Assembly: GCF_042611095.1 (NCBI RefSeq)
Contig: NZ_JBHFPV010000002.1
Coordinates: forward strand, 434,001 to 498,000
Direction of reading: 5' to 3'
Source of the DNA: Meishania litoralis
GTDB lineage: Bacteria; Bacteroidota; Bacteroidia; Flavobacteriales; Flavobacteriaceae
DNA: 64,000 bases
In this document: positions 17,839-25,738 of the stretch, in pieces
How positions within the stretch are numbered: position 1 is the stretch's first letter
Layout of the letters: each line of letters opens with the position of its first letter
Notes under the pieces: model-generated
Databases searched by the model: none
Seen by the model: only the letters and a program-made list of their open reading frames with translations
Told to the model about the DNA's origin: nothing
Program-made: the position numbers and the translations under genes

Positions 17839-17975
17839 AAGGCGACTTAACCAAAGAGGATTAAATGATCGAGCAAGTTTCTTCGACGGTAGTAAACGGG
17901 TTTTATCGACCACTATCCAACAAGAAATCTATATGAGGGGCACCGGAAAAAGAACAATGCTAATACCCCACTAAG

Positions 17976-19700
17976 ATGAACACCAATAATACATTAATAA
18001 TCAAGTCATGTCTCATGATCCTATTTTTTGGATTAACGGGCGCATATACCGTCCACGGACAGGAAGACAACACCGATTTAGATACCAAAGGCGCGTATCA
18101 CAACCAATTGTTTTTCAATAGGTTCTTGATAAACCCGACATTTTCGCTGGTACGGGAAAATAAATCATATATCAATATTCTTCATAGAAATCAATATGCC
18201 ACTTTCGAGGACAACAGTCAAAACTATTTTCTAGGTTTCAGCAACAAACTCAACGAACGCACCGCTCTAGGAATCAGCGTATATAGCCAATGGCTTGGGG
18301 TCGTTCAAGAATTTGGCTTTAATGCGAACTACGCCACTTCGGTTCAGTTGGGTTCGAACAGCAAACTCAGTTTTGGCACCAATGTTACCTATTTCAATGA
18401 AGGCCTTGACAAGAATCGTGTTATTGCAAATGAAGGAGACCAGGAAATCAATACCGCAAGAAAAGAGAGCAAATTGGCCATTCAACCCGGTATTACCCTC
18501 TCCTTGGGAAACTTTGATTTCGGACTATATGCCAAAGAGCTTTTGAAATACAATCAAACAACGAATGATTTTCTAACGAGCTTGAACGACAAAAGCATCA
18601 AGGCTTCCTTACAGTACACGCATTATTTCACTGCCCAAAGAGGCTTGTTCACCGATGCCCGGCTAATGCCTTTGGTACAACTGGGTAAAAATCCGGATGG
18701 AAGTGTGGATTATATGGGCTCGATATTGCTCGATCTGCCAAAATACGGTTGGCTGCAAAGCAATATCGATGACACCTATGGTATATCTATGGGCTTTGGG
18801 GTCAACCTTAACAAAAGAATGTCACTAGGGTATCTAATGGAAAAAGATATCAAAAAAGAAAACTCCGATCTAGGCTGGAACCATGAAGTATCCCTGGCTT
18901 ATACCTTTCAGGACCGTAATGCCGAATTTGGTGTCTTGGCCGAAAATTCGGTTGACAACAAAATAGATGGTATAGTAAGAAATTATGAGGAGCAGATATT
19001 GAAACTTACCTCAGAGAATAAAAAATTGGCGGAAAACAACAACAGGTCTTCTTCTAAACGCCTAGAATCAAGGAAAAAGAATCGCTCGAACAAAGAGGTT
19101 TCGCCAGTAATTTCAGTTGCAGAAGATGCTTCTGGTTCAATAGCCCATGAGAATCGTTTGATCTTGGACGAGTTGATCTTACGACAAGACTCCGTCGAAT
19201 CGGCCCTCACAGCGGCGTTTGAAAAACGCTTCGAAACGATAGTACGGTTATTAAGAAACGATCTCAAACAGAGTATCGATACGAAATCCAATAAATCAAA
19301 TGCTTTTAAACATACCGTCATGGTCGCCGAAACAAAACCTGAACGGGCGAAAGCAGAGAGTACCAAAAAGAACGATAAGTTTTTGGACCTGCCCATAAAA
19401 GTGTTGGATCAATCACAAATTGTTGGCGTACCATCAGGTTATTATGTTATCGCGAACGTATACAAGACCAAAAAATACCTTACCGCCTTTATGGATGACT
19501 TGAGAAAACAAGGTTTGAACGCAAAGCAATTCTACAATAAAGAAAATGGACTGTATTATGTTTATTTGGCCGATTTCAATGCCAAAGAAGACGCTAGAAT
19601 AGCATCGGTTACCGATCTAAACGGAAAATATCACGATGAAAAATGGATCATGGAGGTCAGTGACAACACGGCCATAGTCAATAATACATATCTTGATTGA
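17976..19700 (+). CDS. PorP/SprF-family outer membrane protein fused to a SPOR domain
   Basis: This is a 574-residue protein. After a signal peptide (to about 28) comes the PorP/SprF start NQLFFNRFLINPTFSLVREN and a 14-strand-type barrel to about residue 320. Residues 330-465 are a charged coiled-coil-like linker. The C-terminus (about 487-563; GYYVIANVYKTKKYLTAF, then LYYVYLADFN) has the SPOR pattern, a peptidoglycan-binding fold. PorP/SprF proteins anchor or escort type IX secretion substrates, and most lack such a tail. The PD40 neighbour lacks its usual OmpA domain, so the SPOR tail may provide the wall link. It ends before a strong terminator. The ATG follows the repeated sequence AATACCCCACTA. 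Confidence 0.85.
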   Translation: MNTNNTLIIKSCLMILFFGLTGAYTVHGQEDNTDLDTKGAYHNQLFFNRFLINPTFSLVRENKSYINILHRNQYATFEDNSQNYFLGFSNKLNERTALGISVYSQWLGVVQEFGFNANYATSVQLGSNSKLSFGTNVTYFNEGLDKNRVIANEGDQEINTARKESKLAIQPGITLSLGNFDFGLYAKELLKYNQTTNDFLTSLNDKSIKASLQYTHYFTAQRGLFTDARLMPLVQLGKNPDGSVDYMGSILLDLPKYGWLQSNIDDTYGISMGFGVNLNKRMSLGYLMEKDIKKENSDLGWNHEVSLAYTFQDRNAEFGVLAENSVDNKIDGIVRNYEEQILKLTSENKKLAENNNRSSSKRLESRKKNRSNKEVSPVISVAEDASGSIAHENRLILDELILRQDSVESALTAAFEKRFETIVRLLRNDLKQSIDTKSNKSNAFKHTVMVAETKPERAKAESTKKNDKFLDLPIKVLDQSQIVGVPSGYYVIANVYKTKKYLTAFMDDLRKQGLNAKQFYNKENGLYYVYLADFNAKEDARIASVTDLNGKYHDEKWIMEVSDNTAIVNNTYLD

Positions 19701-19768
19701 AGGTTTCATCAATACTATTAAAAGTTAACAGTGGGTCCTGGTTTTTGTGGTTGGAAACTGGGTTAATT

Positions 19769-19793
19769 AATAGCGGGGCAATGCCCCGCTATT
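19769..19793 (+). terminator. Strong terminator hairpin after the PorP-SPOR gene
   Basis: A perfect 11-base stem (AATAGCGGGGC/GCCCCGCTATT) with a 3-base loop is followed by an A/T-rich run. It lies 69 bases after the stop and probably ends the PD40-PorP transcript. The remaining interval to 20348 is AT-rich. It holds only a weak 33-codon frame at 19950-20051 (METYLPHNHNHENS...) and two further copies of an ACCCCA sequence; I see no recognisable gene. Confidence 0.8.
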
Positions 19794-20348
19794 TAAATTT
19801 AAGATTGTTCTTTGAACATCTAAAACAAATCACAAGCATGCATTTGAACGAAAATACTTACTTTTGGTTCGGATGTGAATTTTTTTTTTCTATGTTTGGA
19901 AAAGATAAAAGCATAAAGAACTATTGTCGAACCCCCAAAACCCCACTACATGGAAACTTACCTACCCCACAACCACAACCATGAAAACAGTGCTATTTCC
20001 GTAGCAAAATTTCCCAGTATCGAAAAGGTCAAATACCGGCACTCTTTCTAAAGCTATTTGTACCTAGACCAATTTTTCTACATCGACATTTTCGGACAGC
20101 GCTAAAAAAGTTGTTTCATTATCGGGTAGACTAATACCCCATTGAATAAACTCCTTTTCAAGTTTTTCCGAATAACATTTTTAAAACCTGCACTCTATGG
20201 GCGTTGTAGCCCAAGGCTGCATGTCAAGTGTCATGTATTGATACAATTCAACTGAGACCTAAGAAGTCTGCAGTAAAAACCTACTTGTTACAACCAAGGT
20301 TGCCAAAGACCGTTTTGTCCTACTAGGCACCATCAAACCCAAATTAAA

Positions 20349-20981
20349 ATGAACCATAATACCCCACTGAAGTTTATCGTAATCGATAATGATAGAAAAC
20401 TACATGAAATCTATAGAAATTACTTTGAAAGCTATTTAGAGTATTCGTTAACAGCTATTTATACGACAGCTCAAGAGGCCTTATATGATTATGAACGAAC
20501 ATTCCCGGACGTTATTTTTTGCGAGGTGACACTTCCCGGCGTTGCCGGAATCGAGGCGATCAAACTTTTTAGAAAAAAAGACTCCGATGTAAAAGTCATA
20601 ATGATGAGTACGAACAATGCATTTGAACTTGTAAAGAAAACGTTCAAAAATGGCGCCAACGGATTTATCACCAAGCCCATAAGTGAAAGAAGCCTGTACA
20701 ATGCCCTCGATTCGATAAAAATCGAAGGAACTACGATCAGTAATGATATTGCAAGCAAAATAATCGCGAAGTTTCAAAGGAAATCACGCCATTTTTTTTC
20801 GGAAAGGGAAAATCAGGTTATCGATTATCTATGCCAAGGGGCCACTTATAAGACCATCGCCGAAAAATTATTCGTTACGGCCAGCGCAGTTAACTTTCAT
20901 GTTCAGAATATCTATCTGAAGCTAGATGTAAACTCAAAATCGGAAGCCTTGACAAAGTTGCAAGAACTGGAACGAATATAA
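20349..20981 (+). CDS. NarL/LuxR-type response regulator with Glu at the phosphorylation site
   Basis: This is a DNA-binding regulator of 210 residues with an N-terminal receiver domain (1-120) and a C-terminal LuxR helix-turn-helix (SERENQVIDYLCQGATYKTI... LFVTASAVNFHVQNIYLKL). In the receiver the acidic pocket (IDND) and the conserved TKP lysine are present, but the phosphoacceptor Asp is Glu: PDVIFCEVTLPG, Glu 59, codon GAG. Glu at this place often mimics the phosphorylated state, so it may act without a kinase. No histidine kinase lies nearby. It follows the PD40/PorP operon beyond a terminator, so a role in controlling those genes is possible but unproven. Confidence 0.9.
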   Translation: MNHNTPLKFIVIDNDRKLHEIYRNYFESYLEYSLTAIYTTAQEALYDYERTFPDVIFCEVTLPGVAGIEAIKLFRKKDSDVKVIMMSTNNAFELVKKTFKNGANGFITKPISERSLYNALDSIKIEGTTISNDIASKIIAKFQRKSRHFFSERENQVIDYLCQGATYKTIAEKLFVTASAVNFHVQNIYLKLDVNSKSEALTKLQELERI

Positions 20982-21051
20982 CCCCTAGGATAAGATTCTT
21001 GACAATGACTAGAGTAGTTTGGGTCGGTATAAACCCATTGAACACCTAATT

Positions 21052-21067
21052 CACAAAATAATTTGTG
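21052..21067. promoter_or_regulatory. Inverted repeat CACAAA-n4-TTTGTG upstream of the M20 peptidase
   Basis: A perfect 6-base inverted repeat with a 4-base spacer lies 88 bases before the peptidase ATG and 71 bases after the response regulator stop. It could be an operator or a weak transcript-end hairpin; there is no T-run. Confidence 0.3.
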
Positions 21068-21154
21068 TACATTGTGGCGCTTGAAATTGAAACGTGGTCA
21101 TAAATCGTTCAATTTTATTGCCAACACCGAACTAAGTCATTATCCATTACCGAA

Positions 21155-22582
21155 ATGAAAAAACTCATCTATACGATATTGGCCATTTTTGCAATATTGG
21201 CCATTGTTCTCGTATTCAATACGCTTATGCTGACATCAAGGCAAATAGCGCCGGAACCTCTTAAAAAACTTGATATTCCGGATAAGGTCTTGCAAAACCT
21301 GTCCAAATCAATTCAGTTCAAAACGATTTCCTATAACGAAGATGCCATACCCGATTCAACGGCTTTCAATGGTTTTCATGATTTTTTGATCGAGACGTTC
21401 CCGTTGACCCATGCATCTCTTTCTCTGGAAAAAATCAGCGGGTATAGTTTACTCTACAAATGGGAAGGAACGGATTCCGATAAAAAACCGATCATTTTGA
21501 TGTCGCATCAAGACGTTGTCCCTGTGGACGAACCTACGCTGAAGGATTGGGAAGCAGGGCCGTTTACCGGAAAAATAACCGCGACGGATATTGTCGGTCG
21601 GGGAACCATGGATGATAAAAGCTCCCTAATGGGTGTAATGGAATCGGTCGAAAGACTTTTGAGCGAATCATTCGCACCGTCCCGAACAATTTATCTTGCA
21701 TTTGGCCATGACGAAGAGGTCGGCGGTAAAAACGGTGCCGGTCAAATAGCGGAATACCTTGAGAAAAAAGGAGTCAAGGCCGCCATGACCTTGGATGAGG
21801 GAGGTTTTCTCGCGGAAGGCCTGGTACCCGGTGTCGATAACCCCGTTGCCATGGTCAATTTGGCCGAAAAAGGATTTGCCTCGTTCCGACTGATCGTCGA
21901 AACTACCGGAGGGCATAGTTCACAACCGCCGCGTGAGAACACCATCGGCATGTTGGCACAGGCGATCGTAGATCTTGAGAACAACCAATTACCCTACAAA
22001 CTGGTGGAACCGATCAACTATCAATTCGAATATTTGGGTGCCGAACTACCCTTTTTCAAAAGGTTGGCCTTTGCCAATCCTTGGTTGTTGAAAACGCCTA
22101 TTTTGGAAGCATTAAATGCCCACACGACTACGGCACCGACTATAGTGGAAGGCGGCGTAAAGAACAATGTTATTCCCACAGTGGCCGAGGCGACCATAAA
22201 CTTTAGAATATTGCCCGGGGAAACCATTGAATCGGTGCAAAAACATATCGAAAAGACGATCAACGATAAAATCCGTGTGGAGCCCGTCGGGTTTTTGACC
22301 AATCCCTCGCCCGTTTCAAGTATCGACTCTGAAAACTTCAAAAATCTCGAAAAGACCATACGATCTGTTTTTCCAGATGCCATAGTAGTACCAGGACTAG
22401 TGGGCGGGGGTACCGATGCCCGATATTTTTATGGAATTTCTGATGATGTCTATCGGTTTTACCCTTTGCGGATCAATGAAGGTAATATGACAGGATTTCA
22501 TGGTATCGATGAAAAAATCAATAAGGAAAACTATAAGGAAATCATTGCCTTTACCTACCACTTGATAAAAGCGTTCAACTAA
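21155..22582 (+). CDS. Membrane-anchored M20 family metallopeptidase, PM20D1/CPS1-like
   Basis: This is a zinc peptidase of the M20 group, 475 residues, anchored by one N-terminal helix (residues 5-27) with the enzyme in the periplasm. Metal and catalytic motifs are intact: ILMSHQDVVPV (His 118), GRGTMDDKS (Asp 153), GHDEEVGG (Glu 187/188), VVETTGGHSSQPP-like dimerisation region and a late LVGGGTDARYF ligand. The extended spacing and N-terminal anchor match yeast carboxypeptidase S and mammalian PM20D1, which act on acyl-amino acids or dipeptides. It ends 11 bases from the convergent TIR gene with no visible terminator between. Confidence 0.93.
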   Translation: MKKLIYTILAIFAILAIVLVFNTLMLTSRQIAPEPLKKLDIPDKVLQNLSKSIQFKTISYNEDAIPDSTAFNGFHDFLIETFPLTHASLSLEKISGYSLLYKWEGTDSDKKPIILMSHQDVVPVDEPTLKDWEAGPFTGKITATDIVGRGTMDDKSSLMGVMESVERLLSESFAPSRTIYLAFGHDEEVGGKNGAGQIAEYLEKKGVKAAMTLDEGGFLAEGLVPGVDNPVAMVNLAEKGFASFRLIVETTGGHSSQPPRENTIGMLAQAIVDLENNQLPYKLVEPINYQFEYLGAELPFFKRLAFANPWLLKTPILEALNAHTTTAPTIVEGGVKNNVIPTVAEATINFRILPGETIESVQKHIEKTINDKIRVEPVGFLTNPSPVSSIDSENFKNLEKTIRSVFPDAIVVPGLVGGGTDARYFYGISDDVYRFYPLRINEGNMTGFHGIDEKINKENYKEIIAFTYHLIKAFN

Positions 22583-22593
22583 ACGCCACTATA

Positions 22594-24021
22594 TTATCGG
22601 CTAAAATCCCGAACGGCCCTGACCAAAAATCTTCGGCCCTCGACCGCTTTATTGTAATGGTATGAGGCATTGCCATCACGAAACCGTAATAAGCGGGCCT
22701 GGTATTCATCATAATCCGTGGCGCTCCAATAAAGTCCACCATCGAATCTCCCGCTGTTGTCCGCCCCCGGTCCGATAGTTCGATACATGATCTGCAATTC
22801 TTCTAAGGTAGGCAACCGCCATCCTTCACCTAACTGCATATCGATTTTCATGGCATCTTGCCATGGCATCGGGCCGGCATCTTCTTGATGCGCTATCTTA
22901 CCCGTTTTTCCGGAAGGAGCAATTTCGAACACGATTCCGCCATCATACGAATCCCCAATAGCCAATTTCGCAGTGGAACCTTCGTCGTCGGGGACAATCG
23001 TTTCGGCGGATGGCGAACCGACAGAATCTTGAGTGGCTATGGTATCGGAATTTATAACGGGCGGAGTCTCTTCTTTTGGGCCATTTCCAGATTTTGAGAA
23101 AAATAGAATAGCTGCAATACCAAGTGCCACAATTAACAAGCCGATGAAAATTCGTTTCCGTGGGGTACGGTTTTCTTCAATCAATACTCCACCATTATCA
23201 TCAATGGAATTTCTAACAGATTCTTGTTCAAAATTAGTTCTTCGCTCCTCCTCTACTCCTTTTTGATATTCCGCTTCTTTTTTCGACCGTTCTTCGGTCG
23301 CCATACGTTGCGCCTCGATTTCTTGCCTTATTCTTTTCTCTTCCTCAACTTTTTTTGCTGCTTCGGCCTCCTGTTTTAATTTATGTTCCGCCGCTTCCAT
23401 TCTAACCTTTTCATCACGGATACGCCGCTCCTCGGCCAATCGTTTGGCTTCCGCTTCCTTTTTAAAATCCATGGCCAACTGATCTTCTTTCTTTATAGTC
23501 GGAGGCTCTTTTTCTTGATTTCGGACCGAACTTGGCCCAGTTGTAATTCCGCCACCGAATTCAACAAAATGTTCAATATGTGATGCGACGTTTTTAAACA
23601 CCTTATCCAAAGAATCCCAACTTTTAACGGGCTTCCCTCCTTCCGGCAAAACATGCAGTTCCTTAAAGCTAAAGTTGTATTCGTCGGACTCAAAATTGGT
23701 GTCCCACGGACAATCATCAAGAATTATAGGAATAATCTTTGCTTCGCCCGCTTTATAACGGTCTATCACCTGTTTGAATTCCAATTGCTTTACAAACTCT
23801 GAATGCATGAACGCATTGCTCAGCATCAAAAGAAAGACGTTCGTCTGGTCGATCCGTGATGCTTCGCGAGGTTGCCAAAGTTGATCGCAATGAATAGGGT
23901 CATCGTACCAAGTATGCACATTTTGGTCCTTTTCAAGAGATTTCAGACGATGTAAAAGCTGAAATACCAACGCCTCGTCCACTGAAGCGTAGATTGTATA
24001 AATATTTGATTTTTCGGCCAT
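22594..24021 (-). CDS. TIR-domain membrane protein with coiled coil and extracytoplasmic DUF1566 domain
   Basis: This is a 475-residue protein with four parts. Residues 1-155 are a TIR domain: NIYTIYASVDEALVF, the DQTNVFLLMLSNAF strand, and SEFVKQLEFK, where Glu 81 lies at the place of the NAD-cleaving glutamate. Residues 180-265 are a Glu/Lys/Arg-rich coiled coil. Residues 290-308 are a single membrane helix (IFIGLLIVALGIAAILFF). Residues 355-474 are a DUF1566/Lcl C-terminal domain (GEGWRLPTLEEL, YWSATDYD, FLVRAVRDF). The positive flank before the helix places TIR inside and DUF1566 outside, as in a receptor. It is a single gene upstream of no effector; YifB, on the same strand, is unrelated. 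Confidence 0.85.
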   Translation of the reverse strand: MAEKSNIYTIYASVDEALVFQLLHRLKSLEKDQNVHTWYDDPIHCDQLWQPREASRIDQTNVFLLMLSNAFMHSEFVKQLEFKQVIDRYKAGEAKIIPIILDDCPWDTNFESDEYNFSFKELHVLPEGGKPVKSWDSLDKVFKNVASHIEHFVEFGGGITTGPSSVRNQEKEPPTIKKEDQLAMDFKKEAEAKRLAEERRIRDEKVRMEAAEHKLKQEAEAAKKVEEEKRIRQEIEAQRMATEERSKKEAEYQKGVEEERRTNFEQESVRNSIDDNGGVLIEENRTPRKRIFIGLLIVALGIAAILFFSKSGNGPKEETPPVINSDTIATQDSVGSPSAETIVPDDEGSTAKLAIGDSYDGGIVFEIAPSGKTGKIAHQEDAGPMPWQDAMKIDMQLGEGWRLPTLEELQIMYRTIGPGADNSGRFDGGLYWSATDYDEYQARLLRFRDGNASYHYNKAVEGRRFLVRAVRDFSR

Positions 24022-24146
24022 TGCAGTTACAATTTAGTAAATATCGAGGAAACTATAAACTACATAAAACCGTTTGAATTGCTAATCCTTAATTCGTAGT
24101 ATGAACCATGGACTTGTACTTAAAATTTTGGACTTCGTACCTCAAG

Positions 24147-25682
24147 TTACCCCAACCACCCCTCGCGATCCAGACTGCGATACTGAATGGCCTCACCGAT
24201 ATGGTTGCCATTGACCTCATCAGAATTTTCTAGATCGGCGATCGTTCGCGCCACTTTTAAAATACGATCATAGGCCCGTGCCGAAAGGTTTAGGCGTTCC
24301 ATGGCATTTTTGAGCATGGTTTTAGAGGCTTCGTCCAACCTGCAATATTCCCGTATCTGTTTGGTGTTCATTTGGGCGTTGTAATGCACGTTTTCCAGTT
24401 CGGCGAAGCGTTCGCTCTGTACGGCCCTTGCGGCACTCACCCGTTTTCTGATTTCAACACTGGATTCGCCTTTTCGATCATCGGATAGTTTCTCAAAAGG
24501 CACAGGGGTTACCTCGATATGAATGTCGATGCGATCCAACAAAGGCCCTGAGATCTTGCTCAGATACCGCTGCATCTCGGCCGGGGAAGAAGTTACAGGG
24601 GCATCGGGGTCGTTAAAATACCCCCCAGGACTGGGGTTCATACTCGCCACCAACATAAAACTACTGGGGTACGTAACTGTAAATCGTGCCCGCGAAATGG
24701 TAACTTCGCGGTCTTCCAAAGGTTGGCGCATCACTTCGAGCACCCCGCGTTTGAACTCGGGAAGTTCGTCCAAAAACAATACTCCATTATGCGAAAGTGA
24801 AATCTCCCCCGGTTGGGGATAGGCACCACCGCCGACCAAGGCGACATCTGAAATCGTATGATGCGGACTTCTAAAAGGTCTTTGGGTCATAAGCCCCATA
24901 TTCTTTATTTTTCCGACCACACTATGGATTTTGGTGGTTTCCAAAGCCTCTTGCATGGTCATTGGAGGCAATATTGACGGCAAACGTTTGGCCAGCATCG
25001 TCTTTCCCGCACCCGGTGGGCCTATCAGAATGATATTATGTCCGCCTGCGGCCGCAATTTCCATACAACGTTTTATACTTTCCTGCCCCTTGACATCGGA
25101 AAAATCAAATTCGGGGAAATCAAGATTTTTGTAAAACTCCTTTTCGATATCAACTTCGGTAAGTTCCAAAGGTTCCCCTTTGTCAAAAAATGAAATCACT
25201 TCAGCTATGTTTTCTATTCCATAGACCTCAAGTCCGTCGACAATCGCGGCTTCCATGGCATTTTCCTTCGGAAGAATGAATCCCTTAAAACCTTCTTCTT
25301 TCGCCCTAATGGCGATCGGAAGGGCACCTTTGATAGGTTGCAGGCTCCCGTCCAACGAAAGCTCGCCCATAATGATGTACTTTTCGATGTTCTCGGATCG
25401 TATCTGCCCTGAGGCCGCCAAGATACCCAAGGCCAAGGTCAGGTCATACGCAGATCCTTCTTTTCTTAGATCGGCCGGTGCAAGGTTCAAAGTAATTTTC
25501 TTGCCTGGAATTCTGTATCCGTTGTTCAATAGGGCCGCCGCAATTCTGTAATTGCTCTCTTTTATGGCGTTATCGGGCAAGCCCACCAAATGATAGCCGA
25601 CCCCGGTATCTACGTTCACCTCGACGGTAATGGTCGTTGCCTCGACACCGAAAACGGCGCTTCCGTAAACTTTTGTAAGCAT
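24147..25682 (-). CDS. comM: YifB/ComM family Mg-chelatase-like AAA+ ATPase
   Basis: This is a 511-residue AAA+ protein. The N-terminal Lon-like fold (KVYGSAVFGVEATTITVEV) is followed by a chelatase-type AAA+ core with Walker A GPPGAGKTMLAKRLP, the sequence FRSPHHTISDVALVGGG, Walker B LFLDELPEF and RQPLEDREVTISR. The end is the ComM/YifB C-terminal helix bundle. In naturally transformable bacteria ComM is a helicase that extends branch migration of incoming DNA, and the same role is expected here although the Bacteroidota protein is less studied. It begins 56 bases after the macroglobulin-like gene on the same strand. Confidence 0.94.
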   Translation of the reverse strand: MLTKVYGSAVFGVEATTITVEVNVDTGVGYHLVGLPDNAIKESNYRIAAALLNNGYRIPGKKITLNLAPADLRKEGSAYDLTLALGILAASGQIRSENIEKYIIMGELSLDGSLQPIKGALPIAIRAKEEGFKGFILPKENAMEAAIVDGLEVYGIENIAEVISFFDKGEPLELTEVDIEKEFYKNLDFPEFDFSDVKGQESIKRCMEIAAAGGHNIILIGPPGAGKTMLAKRLPSILPPMTMQEALETTKIHSVVGKIKNMGLMTQRPFRSPHHTISDVALVGGGAYPQPGEISLSHNGVLFLDELPEFKRGVLEVMRQPLEDREVTISRARFTVTYPSSFMLVASMNPSPGGYFNDPDAPVTSSPAEMQRYLSKISGPLLDRIDIHIEVTPVPFEKLSDDRKGESSVEIRKRVSAARAVQSERFAELENVHYNAQMNTKQIREYCRLDEASKTMLKNAMERLNLSARAYDRILKVARTIADLENSDEVNGNHIGEAIQYRSLDREGWLG

Positions 25683-25738
25683 TCTTGTTAGTGTTCTGTA
25701 GGCCTAAATGTAATCGTTTCGAAGAACTTTTAGAAATC

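Noticed and set aside
19697..19984. 95-codon frame after the PorP gene
   Set aside because: It reads through a strong terminator hairpin and has no recognisable features.
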